Source: Infirmifilum sp. NZ (GTDB lineage: Archaea; Thermoproteota; Thermoprotei; Thermofilales; Thermofilaceae). From it: a stretch of DNA of 64,000 nucleotides. Both the position numbers and the translations under genes were made by a program. The notes below the pieces were generated by a model, which had not been told where the DNA came from, searched no databases, and saw nothing but the letters and a program-made list of their open reading frames with translations. Positions 1 through 7,583 of this stretch are shown here, one piece after another. Position 1 is the first letter of the stretch. Every line of letters starts with the position of its first letter. Location: NCBI RefSeq assembly GCF_022693705.1, contig NZ_CP094288.1:484490-548489 (forward strand). Reading direction: 5' to 3'.

Positions 1-6
1 GAAGGT

Positions 7-825
7 ATGATAGGCGAGAAGTTGTTCAGGGCACTGCTCTACGTAATATTTGGATCGCTTACAGTGTTCTTCATTTTCCCGCTTATACCTGTGACTCTCT
101 GGGCTTTCTCGGAAAAGTGGCCGGGCGAGAGCCTTGTCCCCACGGAGTACGGCCTCAAGTGGTTTAAGCTACTTCTGGACAGCGGAGCCCTAATAGGGCC
201 CCTGACGCTCAGCGTGGTCATCGGAGTGATCGTGGTGGCTTTCTCTGCTCTGCTATCTCTCCCAGCCGCGTACGCGGTGGGGACTAAGCAGTTTAAGGGT
301 CGTGAGCTCGTCATATCTCTCCTAATGCTGCCCTTGATCGTCCCGCCTGTGGCGACGGGAGTCGGTCTCCTGGGCTACTTCACGAACATTGGCCTGAAGA
401 GCAACATCTGGGCTGTGGCTTTCGCGCACATGATCGGCGCAACGCCCTACATGTTCAGGAGCCTGGTGGCGAACTTCGAGGCAATTGACCCAGCCCTCGA
501 GGAGGCAGCAAGAGTATTGGGCGCTTCAACGTTCAAGGTGTTCATCCACGTTTACCTCCCTCTCGTGACGCCAGGACTGCTCTCGGGGACCATTTTCGCT
601 TTCTCCTGGAGCATCAACGAGTACCTGTTGACGGCGCTGGTCGGCCTCCCGGACATCATAACTATCCCTGTCCAGATCTTCAGGTACGTGGGCGGCTACT
701 ACGTAGCTATCGGACCAGTGAGCGCGCTTTCCATAGTATTGCTTGTTCCCTCGATTGTTTTCCTGATATTGACTGAAAAGTACGTTAGGACTGAGTTTAT
801 AGCGGGTGCAGGTATTAAGGGGTGA
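7..825 (+). CDS. ABC importer permease, PotC/ThiP-type
   Basis: Inner-membrane permease of a binding-protein-dependent ABC importer. It is strongly hydrophobic with about six membrane spans and carries the EAA loop that docks on the ATPase (EEAARVLGAS...LP..TPG, around residues 163-192). The family includes putrescine, thiamine, iron and phosphonate importers; the substrate cannot be read from this protein. The ATPase gene follows after 6 bp, so the two are co-transcribed. The partner permease and binding protein would lie before the window. The ATG at 7 has a possible GAAGG ribosome site just upstream, cut by the window edge, so a longer N-terminus cannot be excluded. Confidence 0.88.
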   Translation: MIGEKLFRALLYVIFGSLTVFFIFPLIPVTLWAFSEKWPGESLVPTEYGLKWFKLLLDSGALIGPLTLSVVIGVIVVAFSALLSLPAAYAVGTKQFKGRELVISLLMLPLIVPPVATGVGLLGYFTNIGLKSNIWAVAFAHMIGATPYMFRSLVANFEAIDPALEEAARVLGASTFKVFIHVYLPLVTPGLLSGTIFAFSWSINEYLLTALVGLPDIITIPVQIFRYVGGYYVAIGPVSALSIVLLVPSIVFLILTEKYVRTEFIAGAGIKG

Positions 826-831
826 GCCGGA

Positions 832-1902
832 ATGGTTGGAGTGCGATTGGAAAACGTGGAAAAGTACTTGACTGGTGTGAAAATACTCGACAACATCTCC
901 TTCGAGGTTAAAGACAAGGAGTTCTTCACACTGATAGGACCCTCTGGTTGCGGGAAGACTACAACCCTAAGGATAATCGCTGGCCTCCTGAAGCCTGACA
1001 AGGGTAACGTTTACTTCGACGGCCGGCTGATGAACGACGTCCCGCCCGAGAAGAGAAACATCACGATGGTTTTCCAGAACTTCGCGCTGATGCCCCACAT
1101 GACGGTATTCGACAACATAGCTTTCGGGCTTAAGATGCGCGGGTGGAGCCAGGAGGACATCAAGAGGAGAGTTAGAGAGGTCATGGAGCTACTCAGAATC
1201 GAGGGGCTCGAGAACAAGAAGCCGCACCAGCTCAGCGGCGGTCAGCAACAGCGCGTGGGAGTGGCTCGAGCTCTCGCCCCCAACCCCGACGTGATACTTT
1301 TCGATGAGCCTTTGAGCAACGTAGACGCAGTGCTAAGGGAGCAGCTCCGGTTCGAGATAAGAGACCTGATGAAGAAGCTGGGGATAACAAGCATATACGT
1401 CACACACGACCAGGCTGAGGCACTCGTCGTCTCCGACAGGCTAGCCATAATGAGTAAAGGACGGATCATACAGATCGGAACCCCAGACGAGATATACCGC
1501 AGGCCGGCTAACACGTTCGTGGCTGGGTTCCTCGGAGTTGTAAACCTGATTAAGGGCAGAGTTGTCAGCCGCACTCCTGAAGGCTACTTCGAGTTCCAGA
1601 CCAGCGAAGGCGCCAGGCTCCTGGCGCGCGAGTCCCTGATAGCTGTGGGAGGTGAGGGCTTCGCCGTGATAAGGCCAGAGCACATCCAGTTGGAACCATC
1701 TGCTCCGAGGCACAACGTCTTTGAAGCAATAATAGTGCGGAAGACGTTCTTGGGCTCAACCGTCGACGTCAGGCTGAGCGTAGCGAACTTAGGAGAGCTC
1801 AGGACTTTCGTTAAGACGGGGAGCGCCGAAGCTGAAAAACAAATACTCACCGTTTACATAAACCCGGACGACGTGATCATAGTACCTGAAGCTACAACAT
1901 AG
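832..1902 (+). CDS. ABC importer ATPase, PotA/UgpC-type with TOBE domain
   Basis: Cytosolic ATPase energising the permease encoded just upstream. Visible: Walker A GPSGCGKT at about residue 36, signature LSGGQQQR at 134, Walker B ILFDEP near 155, H-loop in VTHDQAEA, then a C-terminal TOBE-like regulatory domain (about 235-356). Length (356 aa) is normal for the spermidine/maltose/iron-type ATPases. The start is supported by GGTGAGC at 821-827, which overlaps the stop of the permease gene. Its last 11 bp overlap the end of the convergent DNA glycosylase gene. Substrate specificity is not determinable. Confidence 0.92.
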   Translation: MVGVRLENVEKYLTGVKILDNISFEVKDKEFFTLIGPSGCGKTTTLRIIAGLLKPDKGNVYFDGRLMNDVPPEKRNITMVFQNFALMPHMTVFDNIAFGLKMRGWSQEDIKRRVREVMELLRIEGLENKKPHQLSGGQQQRVGVARALAPNPDVILFDEPLSNVDAVLREQLRFEIRDLMKKLGITSIYVTHDQAEALVVSDRLAIMSKGRIIQIGTPDEIYRRPANTFVAGFLGVVNLIKGRVVSRTPEGYFEFQTSEGARLLARESLIAVGGEGFAVIRPEHIQLEPSAPRHNVFEAIIVRKTFLGSTVDVRLSVANLGELRTFVKTGSAEAEKQILTVYINPDDVIIVPEATT

Positions 1903-2455
1903 CTTTACAGTCCTTTTTTACCGAAAAGTTCAACGGCGTATCGAGATCCCTGCTAACCCCGATTCTTTTCTTCCTCTCTACGCAATCATCCGGAAGGACC
2001 TTATACGTCTGAACCTGCAACGGGCTTGAGGGTGAGAAAACCGGTTGCTGGTGCATCGATTTGTCGATCATCATGTAGCGTGTCACGCGTCCGGGACCCC
2101 TCACCTCCCCGAACTCCGTCTTGATCGAGCGTATGAGCACTGCGCCGGCCTCGCCCTCCGCGTGCGCCACCACGTTTAGCAGCCACTGCCTGTGGATCCC
2201 GTAGACGAGTGTGTAGCCAGCCGGGCCTTTCATCGCCTCGGTGAGCCTCCCCCTGCGGTGCCTCGCCCGGCTTGCGGGATCCTCTGGCCCGAAGTACGCC
2301 TCTGTCTCGGTGATCACGCCACGCATGGTGACGCCGCCCAAGACACGCACGAGCATTTTCCCGAGCAGCTCCAAGGCCACAGCGTCAGGCCTCCTGGCGT
2401 AAAAGGACTGAGGAAGGACCCCGTGCTCTGTCACACTCTTGGCTTTTATAACCAC
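1892..2455 (-). CDS. DNA-3-methyladenine glycosylase (AAG/MPG family)
   Basis: Base-excision repair enzyme that removes alkylated purines such as 3-methyladenine. The sequence shows the AAG signature: LLGKMLVRVLGG, then GVITETEAYFGPEDPASRA, in which the first Glu of TETEAY matches the catalytic glutamate, then a GxxYVYxxxG-like strand (GYTLVYGIHRQWLLNVV) and EAGAVLIRSI. Length of 187 aa fits the family. The start is GTG, with codons overlapping the last 10 bp of the upstream nitroreductase gene, so the two are translationally linked. It converges on and overlaps the ABC ATPase gene by 11 bp. Confidence 0.9.
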   Translation of the reverse strand: MVIKAKSVTEHGVLPQSFYARRPDAVALELLGKMLVRVLGGVTMRGVITETEAYFGPEDPASRARHRRGRLTEAMKGPAGYTLVYGIHRQWLLNVVAHAEGEAGAVLIRSIKTEFGEVRGPGRVTRYMMIDKSMHQQPVFSPSSPLQVQTYKVLPDDCVERKKRIGVSRDLDTPLNFSVKKDCKAML

Positions 2456-2931
2456 GTTAATATTTCTTCAACGCTCTTCCGGGGTCTAGGCGGCGGATGC
2501 TCCGCAGGGTAGCCGACGGCCAGCGCCGCCACAAGGACCTCGTCAGGCGGGATGGTGAGGATCTCGGAGTACCTGGGCCACCGGAGGGTGTTTATCCAGA
2601 CAGCTCCAAGCCCGAGGGCGTGCAGAGCGAGCCACAGGTAGGTGGTGAATATGGCGCCGTCCAGCAAGTAGGTGGTCGGGCTCACCTCAGGCCTCACCAC
2701 GACGCACAGAGCTAGAGGGGCTGAGGCGAGCGGCCTCGCGCCAGGCGTTACGCCTGCAAGCTCTTTGAGAATGCGGCGGTCTTTGACTGCAATCACGCGC
2801 CAGGGTTGGCGATTCCTAGAGCTCGGAGCGTGCCTTGCGATTTCAACAGCCCTGCGGACTAGGTCCTCCGGTACGTCCCTGTCCTGGAAAACCCTTATAC
2901 TTCTGCGGGATAGTAGCAGATCCACAGCCAC
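2446..2931 (-). CDS. Nitroreductase-family flavoprotein
   Basis: Small FMN-dependent oxidoreductase of the nitroreductase fold. N-terminal RRSIRVFQDRDVPEDLV and APSSRNRQPWRVIAV are the classic FMN-binding segments (residues about 9-48); the C-terminal GLGAVWINTL and VAALAVGYPAE complete the flavin site. At 161 aa it is a short member. The GTG start at 2931 follows GAAGGGGG by 8 nt, and a stop lies in frame just upstream. It forms an overlapping pair with the DNA glycosylase gene. The physiological substrate is unknown; members act on nitro compounds, quinones or flavins. Confidence 0.88.
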   Translation of the reverse strand: MAVDLLLSRRSIRVFQDRDVPEDLVRRAVEIARHAPSSRNRQPWRVIAVKDRRILKELAGVTPGARPLASAPLALCVVVRPEVSPTTYLLDGAIFTTYLWLALHALGLGAVWINTLRWPRYSEILTIPPDEVLVAALAVGYPAEHPPPRPRKSVEEILTWL

Positions 2932-3061
2932 CGCGAAGGCCCCCTTCAGGCTTCACGCAAACCATACTTTTAACCATTCATCACCTTCATTTCACAAAAA
3001 ACGGTGATTTCATGTAAAACCGTTGCTATCCTTATCAATCTGCCTCGCGGGGTATGTGGCG

Positions 3062-4150
3062 GTGAAGAGCGTGGGCAAAGCGGCTGTATCCGCAATCCTG
3101 ATCGCGCTGCTATTAACATACCCCCTGATCCTCGCACCCGTCCAGGCGCAGAGCCCCCAGGCTGACAGAATCCAGAAACTCATCTCGATCTTGGAGAACG
3201 AGTCGGCAAGGCTTGAAAAAGTGGTGAAGAGCAGGGTCACCAACGCCACGAAGCAGCAGGAGCTACTGAGCCAGTTGAGTGTCGTTAAGGAGCTGCTAGA
3301 CAACGCATCCCGCCTAGCCAACGCCGGGAGCTACAACGAGAGCCTAGCCCTGCTGAGGGAGGCTAGGGCTGAGCTCGTCTCGGTCTCAAGGCAACTGGTC
3401 CCCGTGATCCTAGGGGAGAGGAAGAAATTCGTCGCCAGGAGCCTAGAGGCCGAGATCCGCGCACTACAGAACCAAATAAAGGCCATGCAGAACGTGGCCT
3501 CGAGGATGCAGGAGAAAAGCGTGAACGCATCCCAGGTTCTAGCCCTCCTGAACGAGGCCTCCGGCCTCCTAGACCAAGCCTCCGAGAAGCTGAAAGCCAA
3601 CGACACTGCTGGAGCAGCGCAGCTGGTCGAGCAGGCCTGGGGCAAGGTTAAGGAGGCAGAGAGGCTAGTCTTCTCGCTTGCCACGCAGCTAAGAGCTAGG
3701 TACCTATCTAAAGACCTTGAACACCTCAAAGCCGCCTTTAACGTAACATACGCGAGGCTCAGCAAGGTCGCACCAGAGGTAGCTGAGGAGTTCAGGGCGT
3801 GGTTCGAGCAAAAAGTATCGAAGATAGAGGCCCTAGTTTCAGCCGGGAAGAACGCGGAGGCCTTGGCTGAGTTGAGGCGCCTCATGCTCGAGTACAGGGA
3901 CTACATGGTGCTGCTTACACAGGCCACGCGCCTCGAGAACCTAGCTAGAGCGGCGAAGCAGCTCGCGGGAGTTGTAAGGCCTTGCAACGCAACCCTAGCG
4001 AAAGAGCTCGAAGCCTCGGCCAACGCATTACTGGACGCGATAAAGTCGAGGGATATGGCCAAGGTACTCGGCACCTCGCAAAACCTGCGGAGCCTGATGG
4101 CTGAAGCCAGGTTCGCGTGCAGAGCAAGGAGAGCTCAGGGTAAGCCTTAA
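3062..4150 (+). CDS. Exported coiled-coil protein of unknown function
   Basis: No family recognised. The N-terminus is a signal-peptide-like segment (basic KSVGK, hydrophobic AAVSAILIALLLTYPLILAP, then VQAQS, a plausible cleavage site). The rest is almost entirely charged, Ala/Leu/Glu/Lys-rich heptad-like helix with several N-glycosylation sequons (NES, NAT, NAS, NES, NVT, NDT). An open frame extends to 3023 but only from TTG; GTG at 3062 places the signal peptide at the start and has GGGGT 10 nt upstream. It may be a secreted or surface-anchored rod-like protein. It stands alone, transcribed away from the nitroreductase gene. Confidence 0.7.
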   Translation: MKSVGKAAVSAILIALLLTYPLILAPVQAQSPQADRIQKLISILENESARLEKVVKSRVTNATKQQELLSQLSVVKELLDNASRLANAGSYNESLALLREARAELVSVSRQLVPVILGERKKFVARSLEAEIRALQNQIKAMQNVASRMQEKSVNASQVLALLNEASGLLDQASEKLKANDTAGAAQLVEQAWGKVKEAERLVFSLATQLRARYLSKDLEHLKAAFNVTYARLSKVAPEVAEEFRAWFEQKVSKIEALVSAGKNAEALAELRRLMLEYRDYMVLLTQATRLENLARAAKQLAGVVRPCNATLAKELEASANALLDAIKSRDMAKVLGTSQNLRSLMAEARFACRARRAQGKP

Positions 4151-4225
4151 ACTTTTTTTTACCAATCTTTTTCGTCTTCCTTCTTCGCCGTGAGGTATTC
4201 GAAGCTGTGGCAGTTACCACCGTAT

Positions 4226-4684
4226 CTACCAGATTACTTCCACTCCCTCTTTCAATGCAACGTATGCTAAGTCTCTGTCGCCAGTAAGTATCGGCACCTT
4301 CCTCCCGAGGGCTAGAGCTATTACTGTTGAATCCACTATGCTGAGCCTTCTTGACCGAAGACTCTCATCTTCAGCCCTTTCCAGAAGCGCATCACCTCTT
4401 ACCTTCACTCTTGCCGCCTGCACATACTCCTCCAGAGAAAGGTTCACAACTTTAAAATAGCTTCTAAGGTACGTTAACACTTCAATCGAGCTCTTAAATG
4501 CAGGAATCCTCCCCCTCAGCCAGTGTAGCACGTACTCGTAAGCAACTGTGACAGGGAGTAGCCCTTTAACTCGCCCCCAGCGTATCTCTTCGAGAATGTC
4601 TCTGGCCCTAGCACCAACCTCATCAAACACCATCGCTAGCAATGCGTAGGTATCTACAATTACCTCTCTAACCTCCTCCGCCAA
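4226..4684 (-). CDS. vapC: PIN-domain toxin, VapC-type
   Basis: Probable RNase toxin of a type II toxin-antitoxin pair. The PIN fold is indicated by VIVDTYALLAMVF with the first acidic residue, a central acidic position (SSIEVLTYL), and the C-terminal RLSIVDSTVIALALGRKVPILTGDRDLAYV with the Asp residues of the Mg site. Length of 152 aa is usual. The frame overlaps the antitoxin gene by 25 bp, so translation probably starts at a later codon, for example GTG of VREVIVDT. Its partner is the AbrB-type gene immediately upstream. Confidence 0.88.
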   Translation of the reverse strand: MAEEVREVIVDTYALLAMVFDEVGARARDILEEIRWGRVKGLLPVTVAYEYVLHWLRGRIPAFKSSIEVLTYLRSYFKVVNLSLEEYVQAARVKVRGDALLERAEDESLRSRRLSIVDSTVIALALGRKVPILTGDRDLAYVALKEGVEVIW

Positions 4685-4905
4685 TATTCTTCCTCCTCGG
4701 CGTCAAGCTCCCTCTCCGCCTCCTCTGCCGACCCCCTGCCTTTGCCACAACCCCACACTTTGTCCCAAAGGTCAATCGGCTTTAAGACGATCTTCCCCTC
4801 TTCAACGGAAACCTCAAGTAACATGCCTTCTTCTACCCCGGCCCTCTCCCTAATATCCTTAGGAAGAACTATAATGCCTTTTCTGTAAACCCTAGTTACA
4901 GCCAC
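4660..4905 (-). CDS. vapB: AbrB/SpoVT-type antitoxin, VapB
   Basis: DNA-binding antitoxin partner of the adjacent PIN toxin. Residues 1-45 carry the swapped-hairpin AbrB motif: VTRVYRKGIIVLPKDIRERAGVEEGMLLEV...GKIVLKPI. The C-terminal acidic/basic tail (EEAERELDAEEEEYWRRRLER) is the likely toxin-binding segment. The start is GTG at 4905 with GGGGGT 10 nt upstream. A perfect 17-bp palindrome lies just upstream of the promoter (4949-4965), a likely site for autoregulation. Confidence 0.88.
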   Translation of the reverse strand: MAVTRVYRKGIIVLPKDIRERAGVEEGMLLEVSVEEGKIVLKPIDLWDKVWGCGKGRGSAEEAERELDAEEEEYWRRRLER

Positions 4906-4940
4906 TGCTTCATACCCCCGTTACCTTTTGAGGAGCCAAC

Positions 4941-4965
4941 ATAAAAAGTTTAACCTCAGGTTAAA
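4941..4965 (-). promoter_or_regulatory. vapBC promoter with palindromic operator
   Basis: A perfect inverted repeat TTTAACCT-G-AGGTTAAA occupies 4949-4965 (8-bp arms, 1-bp centre). On the minus strand it abuts an AT-rich TATA-like stretch (CTTTTTAT, 4941-4949) about 40 bp before the vapB start. The position is what is expected for an operator bound by the AbrB-type antitoxin. The remainder of 4966-5170 shows no convincing gene. Confidence 0.6.
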
Positions 4966-5175
4966 ACGAAATCGCGTGATCTTCCGGAGGACTAGGGTTG
5001 ACGCTGAGAATCTGGAGCTTAGACAAACCTCTTCCGTTAATTCGATTGCACAGTTTTCAAGCTAGTTTCGAATACTTACCTCTCCCACACCAGGTAGCGT
5101 GTGCAGGACTAAAACCCTGGGGGGCGACACGCAGTCATACACCACCCCCTCTAGCCCGAAAACCAGTCACTTAAG

Positions 5176-5182
5176 TTTTAAA
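5176..5182 (+). promoter_or_regulatory. TATA box for P-type ATPase, leaderless start
   Basis: TTTTAAA centred 26 bp before the GTG at 5205. This spacing places the transcription start at or next to the start codon, and no ribosome-binding sequence precedes it. Confidence 0.6.
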
Positions 5183-5204
5183 CCGCACGACTTATTGTTT
5201 TTCC

Positions 5205-7583
5205 GTGTCTCACCGCACCCTTTATTTCGAGAGCCTTACCGTTGAGGAGACGCTGAGAATTCTCAACACATCCCCTGAGGGGCTCAGCAACGAGGAGGCG
5301 GAGAGGAGGCTGGCTGAAGTGGGTCCCAACGAGGTCATGGAAAAGAGGGAGAACCCTGTGCTCGAGTATCTGAAGAGGTACTGGGGGCCTCTCCCGTGGC
5401 TCATGGAGGCGACGGCTGTTCTCTCGTACTTGACGGGCAGAGTTCTCGAGGCCTGGATAATGGCCGGGTTGCTCGCGCTTAACGCCACGCTTGGGCACTT
5501 CCACGCGAGGTCGAGCAGGAAGGCTGTGGAGGCCCTGAAGAGGAGTCTGAGTATAAGGGTTAGCGTCCTGCGCGATGGCAGGTGGGTTGAGAAGGACGCC
5601 AGGGAGCTGGTCCCAGGTGACGTGATCTTTCTACGCCTCGGGAGCATTGTGCCTGCGGACGCTAAGATCATGGAGGGGAACGTTCTAGTGGATCAGTCCG
5701 CCCTGACGGGCGAAAGCCTTCCGGTTGAGAAAAGGAAAGGAGACGTGCTCTTCTCGGGCTCGGTCATCAAGCGGGGTGAGGCGAAGTGCGTAGTCGTGAA
5801 CACTGGAAGCAGGACGTACTTTGGCAGAACAGTAGAGCTGGTGAAGTCCGCCAAGTCGAGGTCGCTCCAGGAGGATACTGTTCTGGCTGTCACCCGCTAC
5901 ATGGTGGCTTTCGGCCTCTTTAGCCTAGCGGTGGCGGGCGCGGTAGGAGTGTTCGAGAAGTGGGGGTTTGTAGACCTTGCAAGCCTGGCTGTGGTGTTCC
6001 TCATGTCCTCCGTTCCGGTGGCTCTCCCGGCTGTCCTCACGATCCTTCAAGCGTACGGCGCCTTGGAGCTTTCAAGGCGAGGAGCCTTAGTGACGAGGCT
6101 CAGCGCCTCCGAGGATCTCGCCGCGGTGGATGTCGCATGCTTCGACAAGACGGGTACGATCACCCTAAACAAGCTCCGCGTCGTCCGTGTGGATGCACTG
6201 GGCATTGAGGAGAGCAGGGTGGTCGAGTACGCTTTGTACGCAACGCGGGAAGAGTCCCTTGACCCCTTGAACCTTGCAGTTATTGAGTATGCTAAAGGCA
6301 TCGGCTTGGAGAGGGGCAGACTCAAGCTTCTGCGCTTCATCCCGTTTGACCCGTCCCTGAAGAGGAGCGAGGCCTTCGTCGAGGAGGAGGGTCGGGTTCT
6401 GCGGATAGCTCTAGGAGAGCCTAGGACTGTTTTTCAGCTGTGCTCGAGAACCGAGAGCGAGGAGAGGTTCCTTGAGGAGAAGCTGGCCGACGCTGCGAAA
6501 CGGGGGTACAGGACGCTGGCTGTGGCGGTTGGGGAAGAAGGGGGTGAAAGTTTGAGACTGGTCGGCTTAATACACTTGATCGATCCTCCACGGCCTGAGG
6601 CTAGGGAGCTGATAAGCGCGCTGAAAAAGCTTGGAGTACGCCCAGTGATGCTGACCGGTGATAACGAAGCTGTCGCGCGTGAAGTAGCGAGGAGCGTAGG
6701 CCTCGGTGAGAACGTTGTCTCTGTGCGCAAGCTGGAGAGGGGAGTTGATATTGAAGAGCTCGACGGCCTTGCGGAGGTCTTTCCTGAGGACAAGTTTAAC
6801 GTTGTCAGGAAGTTCCAGGAGAGGGGCCATGTGGTGGCCGTGACGGGAGATGGGGTCAACGACGCGCCCGCCCTGAGCCAGGCTGAGGTGGGGATCGCTG
6901 TTGAGAACGCCACGGATGCGGCGAAAAGCGCCGCGAGCATAGTCCTCGTGAAACCTGGGTTGTCGGTGATCGTAGACGCTGTGAAGATCAGCAGGGTTAT
7001 CCACGAGAGGGCTGTAACGTGGGTTGTAAACAAGGTTGTTAAAACCGTCCAAGTTATAGGCGTCGTGCTCATAGCCATGGTGTGGCTCAGAAAGATGGCG
7101 CTCACGCCGCTCGATATGGCTTTGCTGCTGCTGGCCAACGACTTCCTCACCATGTCTATAGCAACCGACAACCAATACCCGTCTCAGAGGCCCGCAAGGT
7201 GGAACCTCCGGGGCGTTATGGTGCTATCTCTTCCCCTTGCAGTATTCTACCTGGTTCCCGCAACCGCTGTGTTGTGGCTATCCTACTTCCGCTTCGGCCT
7301 CGACTGGCACGCTTCGCGTAGCCTGCTCCTCCTGGCACTGGTCTACATGAGCCAGTTCAGGATCCTCCAAGTGAGAGAGAGGAGGTTCTTCTGGAGCTCT
7401 AAGCCGTGCCGCGAGCTGGCTTTGTCGATGATACTGACCAGCCTGATTTTCACCCTCCTAGCTCTAACGGGGCTCGTGATAGCGAGGCTCACAGTGGAAG
7501 AAGCGGCCTACGCGTTCGCGCTCTCCGCTTCTGTGCTTGTTTCCGACCCCTTGAAGGTCAAGCTTGCGAAAAGGCTTTTTTAA
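5205..7583 (+). CDS. P-type ATPase, P3A proton-pump type
   Basis: Cation-pumping ATPase of the plasma-membrane proton-efflux subgroup. Key motifs: TGES at residues 168-171 (actuator), the phosphorylated Asp in DKTGT at 314, KLVR-like nucleotide loop region, MLTGDN near 483, and GDGVNDAP at 548-555. The membrane-4 motif VPVALPAVLT and the late LLANDFLTMSIATDN resemble P3A pumps, and there is no N-terminal metal-binding domain. Length of 792 aa fits archaeal P3A pumps. It probably exports protons, though this is inferred from family resemblance. Start is leaderless GTG. The 3' end overlaps the convergent methyltransferase gene by 4 bp. Confidence 0.88.
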   Translation: MSHRTLYFESLTVEETLRILNTSPEGLSNEEAERRLAEVGPNEVMEKRENPVLEYLKRYWGPLPWLMEATAVLSYLTGRVLEAWIMAGLLALNATLGHFHARSSRKAVEALKRSLSIRVSVLRDGRWVEKDARELVPGDVIFLRLGSIVPADAKIMEGNVLVDQSALTGESLPVEKRKGDVLFSGSVIKRGEAKCVVVNTGSRTYFGRTVELVKSAKSRSLQEDTVLAVTRYMVAFGLFSLAVAGAVGVFEKWGFVDLASLAVVFLMSSVPVALPAVLTILQAYGALELSRRGALVTRLSASEDLAAVDVACFDKTGTITLNKLRVVRVDALGIEESRVVEYALYATREESLDPLNLAVIEYAKGIGLERGRLKLLRFIPFDPSLKRSEAFVEEEGRVLRIALGEPRTVFQLCSRTESEERFLEEKLADAAKRGYRTLAVAVGEEGGESLRLVGLIHLIDPPRPEARELISALKKLGVRPVMLTGDNEAVAREVARSVGLGENVVSVRKLERGVDIEELDGLAEVFPEDKFNVVRKFQERGHVVAVTGDGVNDAPALSQAEVGIAVENATDAAKSAASIVLVKPGLSVIVDAVKISRVIHERAVTWVVNKVVKTVQVIGVVLIAMVWLRKMALTPLDMALLLLANDFLTMSIATDNQYPSQRPARWNLRGVMVLSLPLAVFYLVPATAVLWLSYFRFGLDWHASRSLLLLALVYMSQFRILQVRERRFFWSSKPCRELALSMILTSLIFTLLALTGLVIARLTVEEAAYAFALSASVLVSDPLKVKLAKRLF

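Noticed and set aside
4978-5060. Possible C/D-box small RNA upstream of the P-type ATPase
   Set aside because: A CTGA occurs, but no good RTGATGA box pairs with it at proper spacing.
6434-7175. Two antisense frames of more than 200 codons within the P-type ATPase gene
   Set aside because: Both are shadows of conserved ATPase motifs such as GDGVNDAP; no start signals or family resemblance.
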